Positions 25,502 through 38,154 of a stretch of 64,000 bases of DNA are shown in pieces. A program made the translations under genes and the position numbers. Location of the stretch: contig NZ_FQZZ01000004.1 of NCBI RefSeq assembly GCF_900142185.1, positions 310,001 through 374,000 on the forward strand, written 5' to 3'. Under the pieces are notes generated by a model, which made no database searches, had not been told where the DNA came from, and saw nothing but the letters and a program-made list of their open reading frames with translations. Each line of letters starts with the position of its first letter. Within the stretch, counting starts at the first letter, position 1. Source of the stretch: Lutimaribacter pacificus. GTDB taxonomy: Bacteria > Pseudomonadota > Alphaproteobacteria > Rhodobacterales > Rhodobacteraceae.

Positions 25502-26142
25502 GACTGGAACAACCTCGTCTCAAGGGTTTCGTGCCGCATCGCCGCGATGTCGGACAGGAAACAGGTGGAATGAATGTCACCGGGCGTCAGCCCGCGTGTC
25601 TCGTCCGCGATCCGGGTGCAAAGCGGGATCAGCGCCGCCAGCACCCGCTGCCCCTCGGTCTGGCCCAGCGGGATCAGCCGGATCGCGGCCGAGGTCAGGT
25701 TCGACACGAAGGCATGAAGGTAAAGCGCCACCGCCTCTCCCTCCGGTATCCCCGCCTGCCGTGCCGCCGCGCCGACCGCCAGCGGCAGCAGGATGGGCGG
25801 CACATCCAGCCCCCAGACCGTGTTGACGGCCTGCGCGAATGCCGCGCCCTGCCGTTCCGCCTCGCGCAGGCGTTCGGCGCTGGCGGCAAAGGCGCGCGCC
25901 TGCGCGTCGAGCGCCGGGAGCGCAGCACCATCAGCCCCCATCGCGCAGCTAAGCCAGATCGCATCCGACCGCCCGGTGCCTTCGGTCAGCACATCCGTCA
26001 GCCATTCCTGCAGCGCATCCGCATCCCGCAGCCATCCCGCCTGCACCGCCGCCTCCAGCCCGTGCGAATAGGCGAAGGCCCCGATGGGAAAGCTGGGCGA
26101 CAGCCATTGCGCCAGCGTCAGCAGGCGGGGATCAGTGGGCAT
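25498..26142 (-). CDS. ureF: Urease accessory protein UreF
   Basis: A 214-residue UreF. The start [30 protein letters not shown] at 26142 gives the conserved UreF opening and overlaps the ureE end by 11 bp; starts up to 26205 would add residues read from the His-rich tail of ureE. UreF sits between UreD and UreG and regulates GTP hydrolysis during nickel insertion. All conserved regions appear intact. Confidence 0.93.
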   Translation of the reverse strand: MPTDPRLLTLAQWLSPSFPIGAFAYSHGLEAAVQAGWLRDADALQEWLTDVLTEGTGRSDAIWLSCAMGADGAALPALDAQARAFAASAERLREAERQGAAFAQAVNTVWGLDVPPILLPLAVGAAARQAGIPEGEAVALYLHAFVSNLTSAAIRLIPLGQTEGQRVLAALIPLCTRIADETRGLTPGDIHSTCFLSDIAAMRHETLETRLFQS

Positions 26143-26623
26143 GACCATGCGAATGGTCATGGGCGCTGTGGCCGTGTTCATGCGCGTGGGTGCGGCCATG
26201 ACCATAGGCGCCGCCCTCGGGCGTGAACGGCTCCTGCCCCTCGGTCACGGTGGCGTCGAGATGCGCCAGCATATGCGCAATCACCGGATCGCGCTGGATC
26301 AGCAGGCGCCCGGTTTCCACCTGGCAGGGCGTGTGGCGGTTGCCGATATGCCATGCCAGCCGCGCCAGGTTCTCCCCGGTCACGATCAGCACAGGCTCGT
26401 CCGCCGCCGCGACTGCGACCAGCCTGCCATCGTTCAGCGCCAGCGCGTCGCCGGGGTTCAGCGACGTGGTCTGTTCAAGGTCCACCACGAAGGGCGTTCC
26501 GTCATCCGTCACCAGCCGTTTGCGGCGCAGGAACCGCGCGTCGTAATCCAGCGTGACGGTGGCGGCATCGCCCGACCAGTGTCCGGCACGGTAAAGGGTC
26601 TGGGCAAGGGGAAGGTCGGTCAT
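26132..26623 (-). CDS. ureE: Urease accessory nickel chaperone UreE
   Basis: A 163-residue UreE with the peptide-binding N-terminal domain and the ferredoxin-like metal domain (GNRHTPCQVE holds the bridging His). The C-terminal 23 residues are His-rich (alternating H with G, A, D, S), a nickel store seen in some UreE proteins. It carries Ni to UreG. It starts 9 bp after the ureC stop. Confidence 0.95.
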   Translation of the reverse strand: MTDLPLAQTLYRAGHWSGDAATVTLDYDARFLRRKRLVTDDGTPFVVDLEQTTSLNPGDALALNDGRLVAVAAADEPVLIVTGENLARLAWHIGNRHTPCQVETGRLLIQRDPVIAHMLAHLDATVTEGQEPFTPEGGAYGHGRTHAHEHGHSAHDHSHGHAH

Positions 26624-26632
26624 CTGGTTACC

Positions 26633-28393
<1,761 letters not shown>

Positions 28394-28418
28394 GTCATGC
28401 ACTCCTGTTCGGTGGGGT

Positions 28419-28435
28419 GGCGGGCCGGGCCCGCC
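28419..28435 (-). other. Stem-loop between ureB and ureC
   Basis: GGCGGGC (28419-28425) pairs with GCCCGCC (28429-28435) around a 3-nt loop, in the 62-bp ureB-ureC gap. No T-run, so probably an mRNA processing or stability element. Confidence 0.4.
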
Positions 28436-28455
28436 CTGCAACTTCGCGGCGGTGG

Positions 28456-28764
28456 TCAGTCAAGTTCGCCCATGACCCGCTGGTTGAAGCCATAGATGCG
28501 CCGCGCGCCCGCGATCGGGATCAGGCACACCTCGCGCCGCTGGCCGGGTTCGAACCGCACCGCCGTACCCGCCGCGATATCGAGCCGGTGACCGCGTGCG
28601 GCGGTCCGGTCGAAATCGAGCGCCGGGTTGGCTTCGGCAAAGTGATAGTGGCTGCCTACCTGCACGGGCCGGTCGCCGGTATTGGCCACCATCAGGGTGA
28701 TCGCCTCGCGCCCGGGATTGAGCGTCAGCTCGCCCGCCGCGGGGAAAAGTTCGCCGGGGATCAT
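28456..28764 (-). CDS. ureB: Urease beta subunit UreB
   Basis: A 102-residue beta subunit with the characteristic [20 protein letters not shown] opening and the [22 protein letters not shown] motif. Structural part of the (UreABC)3 enzyme. Separate ureA and ureB genes are the usual bacterial arrangement. Confidence 0.96.
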   Translation of the reverse strand: MIPGELFPAAGELTLNPGREAITLMVANTGDRPVQVGSHYHFAEANPALDFDRTAARGHRLDIAAGTAVRFEPGQRREVCLIPIAGARRIYGFNQRVMGELD

Positions 28765-28776
28765 CGCGCCACCCCC

Positions 28777-29352
28777 TCAGCCCGTCGCCAGAAGCCAGGC
28801 GCCCAGCGCGGCCACCGCCCCGCCGCCACTGCGCAGCAGCCCCGGACGGTTCAGCCGTTCCAGCGCCACCCCGCAGGCAAGCCCCGCCATGTGCAGCACC
28901 ACCGTCGCCGCGACAAAGCCGCTGAGATACGGCAGCGCGTTGGCCACGCCGATCTCAAGCCCGTGCGCATGGCCGTGAAAGAACCCGAACCCCGCCACCA
29001 GCGCCACCGCACCGGCCAGCGGCAGCCGCACCGCCAACGCGACCAGCACCCCCAGCACCAGCACCGAGGACAGGATCACCGGCTCGACCATCGGCAGGCC
29101 CAGGCCGCCCAGCGCGGCGCCGAAGCCCAGCACCATCGCGCCCACGAAACCCGCCGGCAGCGCCACCAGCGCCCGCCCCGGCATCAGCGCCGCCCAAAGC
29201 CCGACGCAGACCATGGCAAGCACATGGTCGGCCCCGAACAGCGGGTGCGTCATGCCCGCCGCGAACGAGCCATGTTCGCCGGGCTCCAGATGCGCCAGCG
29301 CGGGCGTCGCCACGACAAGGGCGGGCAGCAGGAAAAGGGGGATACGGGTCAT
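28777..29352 (-). CDS. ureJ: HupE/UreJ-family membrane protein
   Basis: A 191-residue protein with a signal-like first segment (ending TPALA) and about six hydrophobic spans. The HPLFGADHVLAMVCVGLWAAL segment and FGFFHGHAHGLE carry the His residues typical of HupE/UreJ nickel permeases. In Rhodobacteraceae ureJ commonly sits inside the urease operon, as here between ureA and ureB. Probable role: nickel supply for urease. Confidence 0.88.
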   Translation of the reverse strand: MTRIPLFLLPALVVATPALAHLEPGEHGSFAAGMTHPLFGADHVLAMVCVGLWAALMPGRALVALPAGFVGAMVLGFGAALGGLGLPMVEPVILSSVLVLGVLVALAVRLPLAGAVALVAGFGFFHGHAHGLEIGVANALPYLSGFVAATVVLHMAGLACGVALERLNRPGLLRSGGGAVAALGAWLLATG

Positions 29353-29394
29353 GTCGGTCTCCTGGTTTTCAAGGGGCGCATCGGGGCGCGCGGA

Positions 29395-29697
29395 TCATCG
29401 GATCGGGTTGTGGACGGTCACCAGCTTGGTGCCGTCGGGGAATGTCGCCTCGACCTGAACCTCGTGGATCATCTCGGGCACGCCCTCCATGCATTGCGCG
29501 CGGGTAATGACGTGGGCGCCGGCCTCCATCATGTCGGCCACGCTGCGCCCGTCGCGGGCACCTTCGACCACGGCGTCGGTGATCAGGGCGATGGCCTCGG
29601 GGTGGTTCAGCTTCACGCCGCGCGACAGGCGCTTGCGCGCCACCTCGGCGGCCATCGCGATCAGCAGCTTGTCCTTTTCACGCGGGGTCAGTTGCAT
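29395..29697 (-). CDS. ureA: Urease gamma subunit UreA
   Basis: A 100-residue gamma subunit starting [20 protein letters not shown] with the full-length family pattern through [21 protein letters not shown]. It is 3 bp downstream of ureD. Structural subunit of urease. Confidence 0.96.
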   Translation of the reverse strand: MQLTPREKDKLLIAMAAEVARKRLSRGVKLNHPEAIALITDAVVEGARDGRSVADMMEAGAHVITRAQCMEGVPEMIHEVQVEATFPDGTKLVTVHNPIR

Positions 29698-29700
29698 GGG

Positions 29701-30540
29701 TCAGAGCCTCCAGCTTGTCGGAAGGGTATCGTTACTCAGCCGGTCGAGGATCGGCAGAAGGTGCCGGCGCAGGTGAAAACCGTCCTGCGCCACGATGCGC
29801 AGCACCAGGACGTCCGGGTGCAGCAGGCTGACGCCGCCGGTTTCGGGCAGGTCGGCACGGATCGCGGCCAGATGCGCCCCGGCGTCGGGGGCGACGCAGA
29901 CAAGACTGGCCATCGCGCCGCCCGCCTGCGCGACGGCGCGGCGGGACAGCTGCGCGGCGATATCGCCATCCATCCGCACGCGATCGCAACAGAGCGGCAC
30001 GCCTGCGCGAAACAGCGCGATTTCGTCGTGAAACCGCGCGGTTTCCAGAACCTCGCCCATCGCCGCGCGGCCGAAGATCACCGGCTCGACCAGCAGCAGG
30101 CGGGCGGTGCCGGCAAGATCGGCGCGCAGGCTGCGGCGCAGGGCCGACCCATCGTAAAGGATCAGTTCCTGCGGCAGCCAGAACAGCGTCGCGCCCTCGG
30201 ACACGGTCAGCCGGGTATCGACCCTGCCCCAGCCCCCGGCCGAACGATAGGCGCGTTCGGCGGCCTGCGTGGTCAGCGTCAGATGCGCGCGCGGCCCGGC
30301 GGTGGCGTGCAGCGAAAACCGGTCGCCGCCGGTGATGCCGCCCGCGGTGTTGATAGCGATCGCCTCGACCCCGCCCCCCGGTGCGCGGCGCGGAAACAGC
30401 GCCTTGAACGCGCCGCTGGCACGATAGCGGTCAAGCGCGCTGCCCGCGCCCTGCGCCTTTACCGACAGGTGCATCGCGCCCTCGGCACGGGGCTGGGCCG
30501 TCACGATCCGGGCCGGACTGGGGCGCATGGGCAGGGTCAT
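29701..30540 (-). CDS. ureD: Urease accessory protein UreD
   Basis: A 279-residue UreD with the conserved NTAGGITGGDRF segment near 72, TTQAAERAYRS, and EPVIFGRAAMGE. It is the scaffold that binds apo-urease and accepts UreF-UreG for nickel delivery. First gene of the operon; transcription probably starts in the 154-bp gap upstream, where no strong promoter is visible. Confidence 0.94.
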   Translation of the reverse strand: MTLPMRPSPARIVTAQPRAEGAMHLSVKAQGAGSALDRYRASGAFKALFPRRAPGGGVEAIAINTAGGITGGDRFSLHATAGPRAHLTLTTQAAERAYRSAGGWGRVDTRLTVSEGATLFWLPQELILYDGSALRRSLRADLAGTARLLLVEPVIFGRAAMGEVLETARFHDEIALFRAGVPLCCDRVRMDGDIAAQLSRRAVAQAGGAMASLVCVAPDAGAHLAAIRADLPETGGVSLLHPDVLVLRIVAQDGFHLRRHLLPILDRLSNDTLPTSWRL

Positions 30541-30638
30541 CGGACCGCTCCGCCAGAGTTGGAAACCGGGCCGAGTTCACCATGTCCTTGCGGGCACGGC
30601 CATTTGCCCTGCACCTCGCGCCGTCAAACCGGGCGGCG

Positions 30639-30657
30639 ATGCCGCATTTCGCGGCAT
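30639..30657. terminator. Stem-loop in the gap upstream of ureD
   Basis: ATGCCGC (30639-30645) pairs with GCGGCAT (30651-30657) with a 5-nt loop, followed by a T-run on the plus strand. The nearby genes are on the minus strand, where the T-run is absent, so it fits poorly as a terminator of the ThDP-enzyme gene that ends at 30695. It may still slow read-through into ureD. Confidence 0.35.
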
Positions 30658-30694
30658 TTTTCCCGTGATCGCCTGATTTATGGGCAGCCCATGT

Positions 30695-32380
30695 TCAGCC
30701 CCGGTTTCCCCCCATCCGCGCATGCAGGGCCGAGATCGTGGTATAGGCAGAAATCGCCTCGGCGCTGGACCGGACGGCCAGAAGCGCGGGGCCGTCATGG
30801 GACAGGAACGCGCCCACGATCCCGGCGATATCGTCCCCCTTTTCGATCGAAAACCCCTTGAGGCCAAAGGCTTCGGCCCATGCCACGAAATCGGGGTTCA
30901 CAAGGTCGGTGCCCGAGATGCGGTCGGGGTGGTCGCGTTCCTGGTGCAGGCGGATCGTGCCGTATGTGCGGTTGTCGGACACCACGATCTTCGGCGCCGC
31001 ACCCCTGGCGATCGCGGTGGCCAGTTCGTTCCCCGTCATCAGAACGCCACCGTCACCGGCAAAGCCAAGCACCGTCTTTTCGGGGTAGCGCAGCGCCGCC
31101 GCGACCGCGCCCGGCACGCCCAGCCCCATCGCGCCACCCACGGCGCCGATGGCCTTTTGCGTGCCGTCCCATGGCCAGGACAGGTGCACCCAGCCCGCGA
31201 AATTGCCCGAATCCGTGACTACGATACTGTCGCGCGGAGCCTGCCTGGCCAGTTCCGACGCGACCGCCCCGAAATCGAGCCCGTCGACCTGGTCGGTGGG
31301 CGTGATATCGGCCAGTTGCCGGGCCACGCCATTCACCTCGGCCGCCCAGAGGGTGCGCGCGGACGGCTGCGCAGCCTCGGCCCCGGCCAGTGCCGCGCAG
31401 AACAGCGCCGGGTCGCAGGCCAGCGGCAGGTCGGTTTCGAAAACCTGCCCCAGAACGTCCGGGTCGGGCCAGACATGGATAAAGGGCTGGTCGGGTTTCG
31501 GGGCCTTCGGCAAACGATAGCCCTGGCTGGGCGTGTCGCCCATGCGGGTGCCGATCGCCATGATGAGATCGGCCTTTTGCAGCGCCCCAACCATGGGCGC
31601 GGGGATCTTGAACCCGAGATGCCCGGCATAAAGCTGCGACGAATTGTCGAATATTTCCTGATGCTTGAAGGACAGCGCCACGGGCACGCCATGCGCCTGC
31701 GCCAGATCCGCCAGCGCGCGGCGCCCGACATCGTTGTCCAACCCGCCCCCGGCGACGATCAGCGGGCGCTCGGCGCGGGCCAGCATTTCGGCGGCGCGGG
31801 CCACGTCCCCGGGCGCGACGCCCGTGCGGGGCACCCGGACCGGTGCGGGCAAATCGCCATCCACCGGGTCGGACAGCATGTCCTCGGGCAGGGCGATCAC
31901 CACCGGGCCGGGGGTGCCCGACATCGACAGTGCCCAGGCGCGGGCAAGGGTTTCGGCCAGCTTCGCGCCTTCCGTCACCTCCCACACGCCCTTGGCAATG
32001 CCGCCGAACATCTGGGTATAGTCGACCTCCTGAAACGCGCCGCGGCCGCGCTCGAACCGCGCGACCTGCCCCACAAGGCAGACCAGCGGCACCGCGTCCT
32101 GCTGCGCCAGGTGCAGTGCGATCGAGGCATTGGTGGCCCCCGGCCCCCGGCTGACCGCCACAAGCCCCGGCCGCCCCGTCAGCTTGGCATCGGCTACGGC
32201 CATCATGCCCGCGCCGCCCTCGTGCCGGCAAACCACGAGGTCAATCGCCGTCTGGCCGTGCAGCGCATCCAGGAAGGTCAGGTATGATTCGCCCGGAACG
32301 CAGAACATCCGGTCGGCCCCCAATCCCGCCAGAACCTTTGCCATATGGTCCGCCGCGCGTGTCTTTGCCCGATCCATCAT
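30695..32380 (-). CDS. Thiamine-diphosphate-dependent enzyme (acetolactate synthase/decarboxylase-like)
   Basis: A 561-residue ThDP enzyme. The catalytic Glu54 is in RHEGGAG, and the ThDP/Mg motif runs from GFAGDGG to SDNRTYG in the C-terminal third. The three-domain layout matches acetolactate synthase, glyoxylate carboligase, sulfoacetaldehyde acetyltransferase and benzoylformate decarboxylase; none is singled out, and no regulatory subunit gene follows, which argues against biosynthetic acetolactate synthase. The start is ATG at 32380 or 32377. It is divergent from the TAXI importer with overlapping promoters, suggesting it acts on the imported compound. That link is inferred. Confidence 0.85.
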   Translation of the reverse strand: MMDRAKTRAADHMAKVLAGLGADRMFCVPGESYLTFLDALHGQTAIDLVVCRHEGGAGMMAVADAKLTGRPGLVAVSRGPGATNASIALHLAQQDAVPLVCLVGQVARFERGRGAFQEVDYTQMFGGIAKGVWEVTEGAKLAETLARAWALSMSGTPGPVVIALPEDMLSDPVDGDLPAPVRVPRTGVAPGDVARAAEMLARAERPLIVAGGGLDNDVGRRALADLAQAHGVPVALSFKHQEIFDNSSQLYAGHLGFKIPAPMVGALQKADLIMAIGTRMGDTPSQGYRLPKAPKPDQPFIHVWPDPDVLGQVFETDLPLACDPALFCAALAGAEAAQPSARTLWAAEVNGVARQLADITPTDQVDGLDFGAVASELARQAPRDSIVVTDSGNFAGWVHLSWPWDGTQKAIGAVGGAMGLGVPGAVAAALRYPEKTVLGFAGDGGVLMTGNELATAIARGAAPKIVVSDNRTYGTIRLHQERDHPDRISGTDLVNPDFVAWAEAFGLKGFSIEKGDDIAGIVGAFLSHDGPALLAVRSSAEAISAYTTISALHARMGGNRG

Positions 32381-32396
32381 CGCCTCATCGCCTCCC

Positions 32397-32426
32397 TTGA
32401 CTTTTGCATCATCTGCCCGATTATCG
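32397..32426 (+). promoter_or_regulatory. Overlapping divergent promoters of the ThDP-enzyme and TAXI-TRAP genes
   Basis: Plus strand: TTGACT (32397-32402), 18-bp spacer, TTATCG (32421-32426). On the minus strand a GATAAT hexamer covers nearly the same bases, with TTGCGG 18 bp upstream of it. The two promoters overlap, so they are probably co-regulated. The plus-strand leader is about 90 bp long and holds a GGGGCG/CGCCCC stem (32475-32494). Confidence 0.38.
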
Positions 32427-32525
32427 CATAGCGAAAACAAATTCCGCAAATAGAACTGCGGATGCACGAGGAGCGGGGCGTTTCCAGGCGCCCCGGGAGG
32501 ACCAACAGAAGAGGGGAGGAGACTT

Positions 32526-33677
32526 ATGAACAGTCTTGTCAAACTGCTGGCGGCTGCCGGCACGGCCAGCGTATTCGCAGGCGCGGCACTGGCCCAATCC
32601 ACCACGGCAGAACTGCCCAAACAGATGTCGTGGACAGCCTATGACACCGGCTCGGCCGGATATAACCAGGCAGTCGCCATCGGCGCGGCGCTGCAGGACG
32701 CGCTGGGTGTGAACCTGCGTGTGCTGCCCGGCAAGAACGACGTCAGCCGCACCGAACCTTTGCGTCAGGGCCGGGTCGAGTTTTCGGCCACCGGCGTCGG
32801 CGGCAGCTTCATGGCGCAGGAAGGCGCGTTCCAGTTCGGCAGCGAAAACTGGGGGCCGCAGCCCATCCGCGTTCTGATGGCCAACAATGGCGGCGCGATC
32901 AACCTGGCGGTCGGCGTGGCCGGTGATCTGGACATCAAGGAGTATTCAGATCTCAAGGGCAAGCGCGTGGCATGGGTCGTCGGCGCACCCGCGCTGAACG
33001 TCAACTCCGAGGCCTATCTCGCCTATGGCGGGCTGACATGGGACGATGTGGAACGGGTGGATTTCGGCGGCTTCGGTGCGTCGTGGAAGGGCCTGATGGA
33101 GGGCCAGGTGGACGCAGCCTTTGCCTCGACCAACTCGGGCTTTGCCTACGAGGCGGCAACCGGCCCGCGCGGCCTGTTCTGGCCGCCGATCGACCCCGAG
33201 AATGCCGAAGGGCTGGAACGGATGCAGGCGATCGCGCCGTTCTTTACCCCAAACAAGGCGCAGGTGGGCGCCAATATCGACGGCACCGACGGCTACCAGG
33301 GCGCGGGCTATGCCTATCCGGTTCTGGTGGGCACAGACGCAACCGATGCCGATCTGGCCTATAACATGACCAAGGCGATGGTCGAGCTGTTCGACGCCTA
33401 TGACGGCAACGCGCCGGGCATCGGCGGCTGGGCGCTGGACAAGCAGGACATGACCTGGGTCGTCCCCTATCACGATGGCGCCATCCGCTATTACCAGGAA
33501 GCGGGCATGTGGAACGACGAGGCGCAGGCGCATAACGACAACCTGATCGCCCGTCAGGCGGCGCTTCAGGCCGCGTGGGAAGAACTCAAGGCCGAAGCGC
33601 CCGAGAACTGGGACGAGGCCTGGGCCGAAAGACGGCGCGAGGCGCTGAAGGCCGGCGGCTTCTCGGTGGTCTTTTAA
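32526..33677 (+). CDS. TAXI-family TRAP solute receptor
   Basis: A 383-residue TAXI-type binding protein. Signal peptide residues 1-23 end AALAQ. The mature part has SWTAYDTGSAGYNQAVAIGAAL and a GKRVAWVVGAPALNVNSEAYL segment typical of the family. A GGGAGGAG ribosome site precedes the ATG. TAXI receptors work with fused DctQM permeases, as encoded next. Ligands are poorly known (glutamate, 2-oxoglutarate and others). A Trp-rich, charged tail (residues about 345-380) extends past the usual end. Confidence 0.88.
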   Translation: MNSLVKLLAAAGTASVFAGAALAQSTTAELPKQMSWTAYDTGSAGYNQAVAIGAALQDALGVNLRVLPGKNDVSRTEPLRQGRVEFSATGVGGSFMAQEGAFQFGSENWGPQPIRVLMANNGGAINLAVGVAGDLDIKEYSDLKGKRVAWVVGAPALNVNSEAYLAYGGLTWDDVERVDFGGFGASWKGLMEGQVDAAFASTNSGFAYEAATGPRGLFWPPIDPENAEGLERMQAIAPFFTPNKAQVGANIDGTDGYQGAGYAYPVLVGTDATDADLAYNMTKAMVELFDAYDGNAPGIGGWALDKQDMTWVVPYHDGAIRYYQEAGMWNDEAQAHNDNLIARQAALQAAWEELKAEAPENWDEAWAERRREALKAGGFSVVF

Positions 33678-33695
33678 CGACGGTTGACCCGTTTG

Positions 33696-33725
33696 CGGCC
33701 CCGTGATCCGTCGCGGGGCCGTTTT
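33696..33725 (+). terminator. Terminator/attenuator between TAXI receptor and permease genes
   Basis: CGGCCCCG (33696-33703) pairs with CGGGGCCG (33714-33721) around a 10-nt loop, followed by TTTT (33722-33725). It has the form of an intrinsic terminator but lies inside an operon, so it probably reduces expression of the permease relative to the receptor. Confidence 0.7.
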
Positions 33726-33759
33726 CTGTCAAAGGCTCACGCCCATTGGGGAGGCAGGC

Positions 33760-35736
33760 ATGCGTGGCAAACAGGCCGCACTGGAACGCGAATCCGAGGC
33801 GCCGGACGATACCGGTATAGGCAAGGCCGGGCGCATCGCGGTGATCGTGGGCACGCTGGCGGGCGTGCTGCTGGTGGTGAACCAGCTTTTCAATCTGCAG
33901 GTCGGCGGGATCGTCCTGATCGACGGGCGGTATCTGTATCTGCTGGGCGGTCTGTTCCTTGCGATTTCGTTCCTGGTGTTCCGGGTGAACGGCAGCAAGA
34001 TCGGCAAGCCGATCTGGCTGGACTGGCTGCTGGCGGTGCTGGCGCTGGTGACGACGGGCTATTTGTCGGCCAATGCCGAGAGGAACCTGGCGCAGGGCTG
34101 GGAATATGCCGCGCCTGAAACCGCGCAATACGTGGCTTACGTGTTCTTTGCGCTGGTACTGGAGGCGACGCGGCGCGCCGGCGGCAAGGTGCTGTTCGCG
34201 ATCGTGGTGCTTTTCGCCTTTTACCCCACCTTCGCAGGCCATGTGCCCGACCCGTTTTCGGGCTTTCAAAGCTCGTTGAGCGAGGCGATTTCCTATCACG
34301 TCTATTCGGCCGAAAGTTCGTTCGGGATTCCGATGAAGGCATTCGGCGGCGTGGTGATCGGGTTCATCCTGTTCGGCGCGGTGCTGCAGCGCACCGGCGG
34401 CGGGCAGTTCTTCAACGACCTGGCGCTGTCGCTGGTGGGCGGCTATCGCGGCGGAGCGGCCAAGGTGTCGATCTTTGCCAGCGGCTTCATGGGCTCGATG
34501 TCGGGCAGCGTGATTTCCAACGTGCTGACCACCGGCGCGGTGTCGATCCCGGCGATGAAGCGCACCGGCTTTTCCGCCAAGACCGCCGCCGCGACCGAGG
34601 CCTGCGCCTCGACCGGGGGCGTCCTGATGCCGCCGATCATGGGGGCCACGGCCTTTGTGATGGCATCGTTTCTGTCGCGGCCTTACGTCGATATCGCGCT
34701 GGCGGCGGCGATCCCGTCGCTGCTGTTCTATTTCGCGCTGTTCGCGCAGATCGACGCCTATTCCGCGCGGCGCGGATTGCGCGGCCTTGCCCGAAGCGAG
34801 TTGCCCGGGCTGGGCCAGACGCTGCGCGAGGGATGGCTTTACATCGGTGTCTTCGCGGTCCTGATCTTCATGCTGCTGGTGATGCGGCGCGAAACCTCGG
34901 CGCCGTTCTATGCCACGGCGCTGCTGCTGGTGGTGAACCAGATCCTGCCCAACCATCGCCTGTCGCTGAAAAAGCTGGGCAACATGATCGTGGGTGTCGG
35001 ACAGGGGCTGGCAGAGCTGACGGCAATCCTGCTGGGTGTCGGCCTGATCGTGGGGTCGTTCAGCGCCACGGGGCTGGCGGGCACGCTGGTGAACGAGCTT
35101 GTCTTTATCGCCGGCGACAACACCTTCGTGCTGCTGCTGATGGGGGCGCTGACGGCGTTCATCTTCGGCATGGGGATGACGGTGACCGCCTGTTACATCT
35201 TCCTTGCCGTGGTGCTGGCGCCCGCGCTGGAACAAGGCGGGCTGAACCAGTTGGCGGTGCACCTGTTCATCCTTTACTGGGGGATGGTCAGCTATATCAC
35301 CCCGCCGGTGGCGCTGGGGGCATTCGCCGCCGCGACGATGGCGGGCGAGAACGCGATCAAGACCGGGTTCGAGGCGATGCGGCTGGGCGGCGTGATCTAT
35401 ATCGCCCCGTTCTTTTTCGTGCTCAACCCCGCGCTGGTGGGACAGGCCCCCGCGGGCGAGGTGGCGGTCGCGCTGATCTCGGCGCTGTTCGGCGTGGCGA
35501 TGATCTCGATGGCGCTGCAGGGGCATATCAGCCTTGTCGGCCCGATGCGAAAGGGGGCGGTTGGTATCGCCTTGCGGGTGCTGCTGTTCATCGGCGGGCT
35601 GTTCTTTGCCATGCCCGAAACCCATGTGTTCGGCCTGAACTTTATCGAAACGGCGGGGATCGGCCTGCTGCTTTGTGCCTTGCCGATCTTCCTTGCCCGC
35701 TCCGACCGCAAGCGCGAACGCCTTGCCGCGTCCTGA
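33760..35736 (+). CDS. TRAP permease, fused DctQM (TAXI type)
   Basis: A 658-residue multi-span permease in which the small and large TRAP membrane subunits are fused, the usual TAXI arrangement. The small-subunit part occupies roughly 25-180; the DctM part shows the GFMGSMSGSVISNVLTTGAV and GVLMPPIMGATAFVMASFLS segments and the ITPPVALGAFAAATMAG loop near the end. The start at 33760 follows GGGGAGG; the frame is open 19 codons further up but without a ribosome site. Confidence 0.92.
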   Translation: MRGKQAALERESEAPDDTGIGKAGRIAVIVGTLAGVLLVVNQLFNLQVGGIVLIDGRYLYLLGGLFLAISFLVFRVNGSKIGKPIWLDWLLAVLALVTTGYLSANAERNLAQGWEYAAPETAQYVAYVFFALVLEATRRAGGKVLFAIVVLFAFYPTFAGHVPDPFSGFQSSLSEAISYHVYSAESSFGIPMKAFGGVVIGFILFGAVLQRTGGGQFFNDLALSLVGGYRGGAAKVSIFASGFMGSMSGSVISNVLTTGAVSIPAMKRTGFSAKTAAATEACASTGGVLMPPIMGATAFVMASFLSRPYVDIALAAAIPSLLFYFALFAQIDAYSARRGLRGLARSELPGLGQTLREGWLYIGVFAVLIFMLLVMRRETSAPFYATALLLVVNQILPNHRLSLKKLGNMIVGVGQGLAELTAILLGVGLIVGSFSATGLAGTLVNELVFIAGDNTFVLLLMGALTAFIFGMGMTVTACYIFLAVVLAPALEQGGLNQLAVHLFILYWGMVSYITPPVALGAFAAATMAGENAIKTGFEAMRLGGVIYIAPFFFVLNPALVGQAPAGEVAVALISALFGVAMISMALQGHISLVGPMRKGAVGIALRVLLFIGGLFFAMPETHVFGLNFIETAGIGLLLCALPIFLARSDRKRERLAAS

Positions 35737-35755
35737 TCGGGTAAGGAAAGCCAAC

Positions 35756-35793
35756 AAAAAACGCCGCCTGAATTTCAGGCGGCGTTTTCTTTT
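35756..35793. terminator. Bidirectional intrinsic terminator
   Basis: A long perfect dyad, ACGCCGCCTGAA (35761-35772) with TTCAGGCGGCGT (35774-35785), flanked by AAAAA on the left and TTTTCTTTT on the right. It serves both the TAXI-TRAP operon (plus) and icd (minus), which converge here. Confidence 0.92.
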
Positions 35794-35807
35794 GCAGGCG
35801 GGGCGCG

Positions 35808-38012
<2,205 letters not shown>

Positions 38013-38154
38013 CGGACAATCCTTTCTGTGGCTGTCCCCGCCATAGTGCAATCCGCGGCCGAGGTCCACAGCATACATTCGTATACAATGGAGAAAATTG
38101 TCGCTGCCCGCAGGTCCGGGTCAAACCCGGCGTCAGGGGCCGGACAGGATGGGG

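Noticed and set aside
30541-30694. Sigma-54 promoter for the urease operon
   Set aside because: The nearest TGGC/GC pair has wrong spacing and sequence; nitrogen control cannot be claimed.
28417-30861. 814-codon plus-strand open frame
   Set aside because: Antisense to ureB, ureJ, ureA and ureD, all of which are well supported on the minus strand.
33586-35757. 723-codon minus-strand open frame
   Set aside because: Antisense to the DctQM fusion, which has clear membrane spans and TRAP signatures.
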